A stretch of DNA of 36,401 nt from Microcystis aeruginosa Ma_MB_S_20031200_S102 (GTDB lineage: Bacteria > Cyanobacteriota > Cyanobacteriia > Cyanobacteriales > Microcystaceae): NCBI GenBank assembly GCA_007095845.1, contig SFBI01000093.1, positions 1-36,401 of the forward strand, written 5' to 3'. Position numbers and translations under genes: made by a program. This document shows positions 35,294 to 36,401 of this stretch, one piece after another; position 1 is the stretch's first letter, and each line of letters starts with the position of its first letter. The notes beneath the pieces are model-generated. The model ran no database searches. It had not been told where the DNA came from and saw only the letters and a program-made list of their open reading frames with translations.

Positions 35294-35399
35294 GGCGTTG
35301 CTAAATCAAGATATGAATGTTATCGGATGCAAAAGTTAGTTTGGGTCTAGGTTTTAAAAATCCCAGAAAAGAAGATTCATATCTCAAATCAGCAACCCC
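35294..35399. mobile_element. 106-bp miniature element (GGCGTTGCT ends)
   Basis: The first 28 bp (GGCGTTGCTAAATCAAGATA...) and the inverted last 28 bp agree at 22 positions, including GTTGCT and AGATATGAAT. No clear target duplication is seen. It starts four bases after the rnhB stop, so it may also affect the end of that transcript. Confidence 0.65.
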
Positions 35400-35475
35400 G
35401 AAGGGAGAAGGGAGAGGGGAGAGGGGAGATGGGAGATGGGGGAGCAGAGAATTATGAATTATGAATTAGGAAATG

Positions 35476-35612
35476 GGCTCTTCTAGGTTGTGTGTGATAA
35501 GTTTAACTTACATTATGATTGATCGATCTTTGTGTCTTTGTGGTTCGTTCCACTCCCTCTCTAGGAGTAATGTATCTTAGAATACATTTTACCCACCAAA
35601 TCCAAGAGATCC
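35476..35612. mobile_element. 137-bp miniature element, copy 2 (inverted)
   Basis: This is the reverse-complement counterpart of 11922-12056, sharing TAAAATGTATTCTAAGATACAT, the ACACAAAGAT/TGATCGATC core and the CTAGAAGAGCC end. GGAAATGG flanks it on both sides (35469-35476, 35613-35620), a 7- to 8-bp duplication of the same kind as copy 1. It has landed inside the G-rich compound array. Confidence 0.85.
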
Positions 35613-35619
35613 GGAAATG

Positions 35620-35860
35620 GGAAGTGGGGAGAAGGGAGAAGGGAGAGAGAGAATTATGAATTATGAATTAGGAAGTGGGGGAGTGGGAAAGTGGGGAGAG
35701 GGGAGAAGGGAGAGAGAGAATTATGAATTATGAATTATGAATTAGGAGGTGGGAAGTAGGGAGTGGGGAGAAGGGAGAAGGGAGAGAGAGAATTATGAAT
35801 TATGAATTAGGAGGTGGGAAGTGGGGAGAAGGAAGTGGGGAGAAGGGAGAAAAAAGCTGA
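35620..35860. repeat. Higher-order compound repeat, about 70-bp period
   Basis: The block GGGAGAAGGGAGAGAGAG, then two or three GAATTAT units, then TAGGAGGTGGGAAGT recurs with starts near 35638, 35706 and 35774. A related partial copy lies upstream at 35400-35470. Heptamer arrays are thus nested as parts of a longer tandem unit; they contain no gene. Confidence 0.85.
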
Positions 35861-35870
35861 TTATAACCGG

Positions 35871-36233
35871 CTACTTATGAGTAATTGGTATTCCTAACCA
35901 TTGACTTAATTCCGCTGCTAACCATTCAATTTCGGGTTTACTCAGATATTCTTTTGTCTTACTGCTAATAGTATATTCTTTAGTCCCCGCCCAAATAGTT
36001 AAAGCCATCGGCACATAAACTTGATCGCCATCGCCATCTTTGGTATGATAACTATCAGCTTTGACCAGTTTATTAATATGTTCCCTTGCCATTTTCTTTT
36101 TGCCCGGAAGTGTCAAACCCCAAATTCGCTGAATGGTAACAATTTCTTGACTATTAATAGTGATAATTTCCTCCCCTTTGAGACAATAAATAATCTGATA
36201 AAGCATTCCTAAACCCACAAACCAAAAGGGCAA
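35871..36233 (-). CDS. Small membrane-anchored protein, unknown, uncertain start
   Basis: 120 residues from a TTG start: one or two hydrophobic segments at the N-terminus (FWFVGLGMLYQIIYCL) and then a beta-rich cytoplasmic part (GEEIITINSQEIVTIQRIWG, then VPMALTIWAG and SKPEIEWLAAELSQWLG). The pattern resembles PH-like membrane proteins of cyanobacteria, but I do not recognise the family. The frame stays open upstream to 36311 and encodes IPLWISWFFLLFSLPFWF, a full membrane helix, without ATG or GTG. The 5' end may have been lost by frameshift. Confidence 0.6.
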   Translation of the reverse strand: MPFWFVGLGMLYQIIYCLKGEEIITINSQEIVTIQRIWGLTLPGKKKMAREHINKLVKADSYHTKDGDGDQVYVPMALTIWAGTKEYTISSKTKEYLSKPEIEWLAAELSQWLGIPITHK

Positions 36234-36401
36234 GGAAAAGAGCAGAAAAAACCAACTTATCCACAGAGGAATAGAAATGGCTCCTGGCTCTTCGTTACCC
36301 TTTATGCTAAATCAACAGACAAGATGCCAAGATAACATACTTCTAACCCAAAAATTCCGAAAGTTTCTAAAGCCATAGGCTCTCCGTTTTATTAGTTTAA
36401 G

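Overview
The window is chromosomal DNA of a unicellular, Microcystis-like cyanobacterium. The evidence is: thylakoid and CO2-concentrating genes (NDH-1 CO2-uptake operon, EcaA and EcaB carbonic anhydrases, carotenoid isomerase); many GCGATCGC (HIP1) sites; an RNase E that ends in the cyanobacterial RRRRRRSSA peptide; and intergenic regions full of heptanucleotide arrays and miniature transposable elements. The genus is inferred from gene content and repeat style, not from a database match.

Layout. 1-119: end of a truncated ORF plus a terminal inverted repeat, probably the right end of an insertion sequence. 419-3188: an atypical OmpR-type response regulator, convergent with an FtsH protease. 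3307-8668: the rimP-nusA-ylxR-infB translation/transcription operon, with a terminator-like leader and an in-frame palindromic repeat inside infB. 8792-11687: a membrane protein, an alpha-carbonic anhydrase (ecaA) and the carotene isomerase crtH. 11688-12489: non-coding, with a 135-bp miniature element. 12490-15341: a cobalt/nickel ECF transporter (cbiM, PDGL protein, cbiQ, cbiO). 15343-15800: repeats, a truncated DUF6883 gene and a diverged miniature element. 15807-20223: a HEAT-repeat protein, a CAU tRNA (probably Ile2), a small membrane protein, a CNNM/CorC-type membrane protein and MltA. 20254-20575: a 322-bp mobile element with inverted repeats and an 8-bp target duplication. 20639-21799: a radical SAM/SPASM maturase of the GrrM/OscB cyclophane-RiPP type, with no precursor gene beside it. 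21904-23090: a Uma2-family protein and two more miniature elements. 23182-30331: an inducible CO2-uptake operon, LysR regulator (ndhR/ccmR)-ndhF3-ecaB-ndhD3-OB-fold protein-cupA, ending in a clear terminator. 30369-31998: a second Uma2 protein and a DUF2232 membrane protein. 32066-35290: promoter, long leader, rne and rnhB. 35294-36233: repeat-rich DNA with two miniature elements and a small membrane protein with an unclear start.

The most interesting parts are the CO2-uptake operon, where the thylakoid carbonic anhydrase EcaB and an uncharacterised exported OB-fold protein sit between ndhF3, ndhD3 and cupA, and the orphan GrrM maturase with a mobile element in its upstream region. The intergenic DNA also records a set of non-autonomous elements, several with readable target-site duplications, some inserted into older heptamer arrays.
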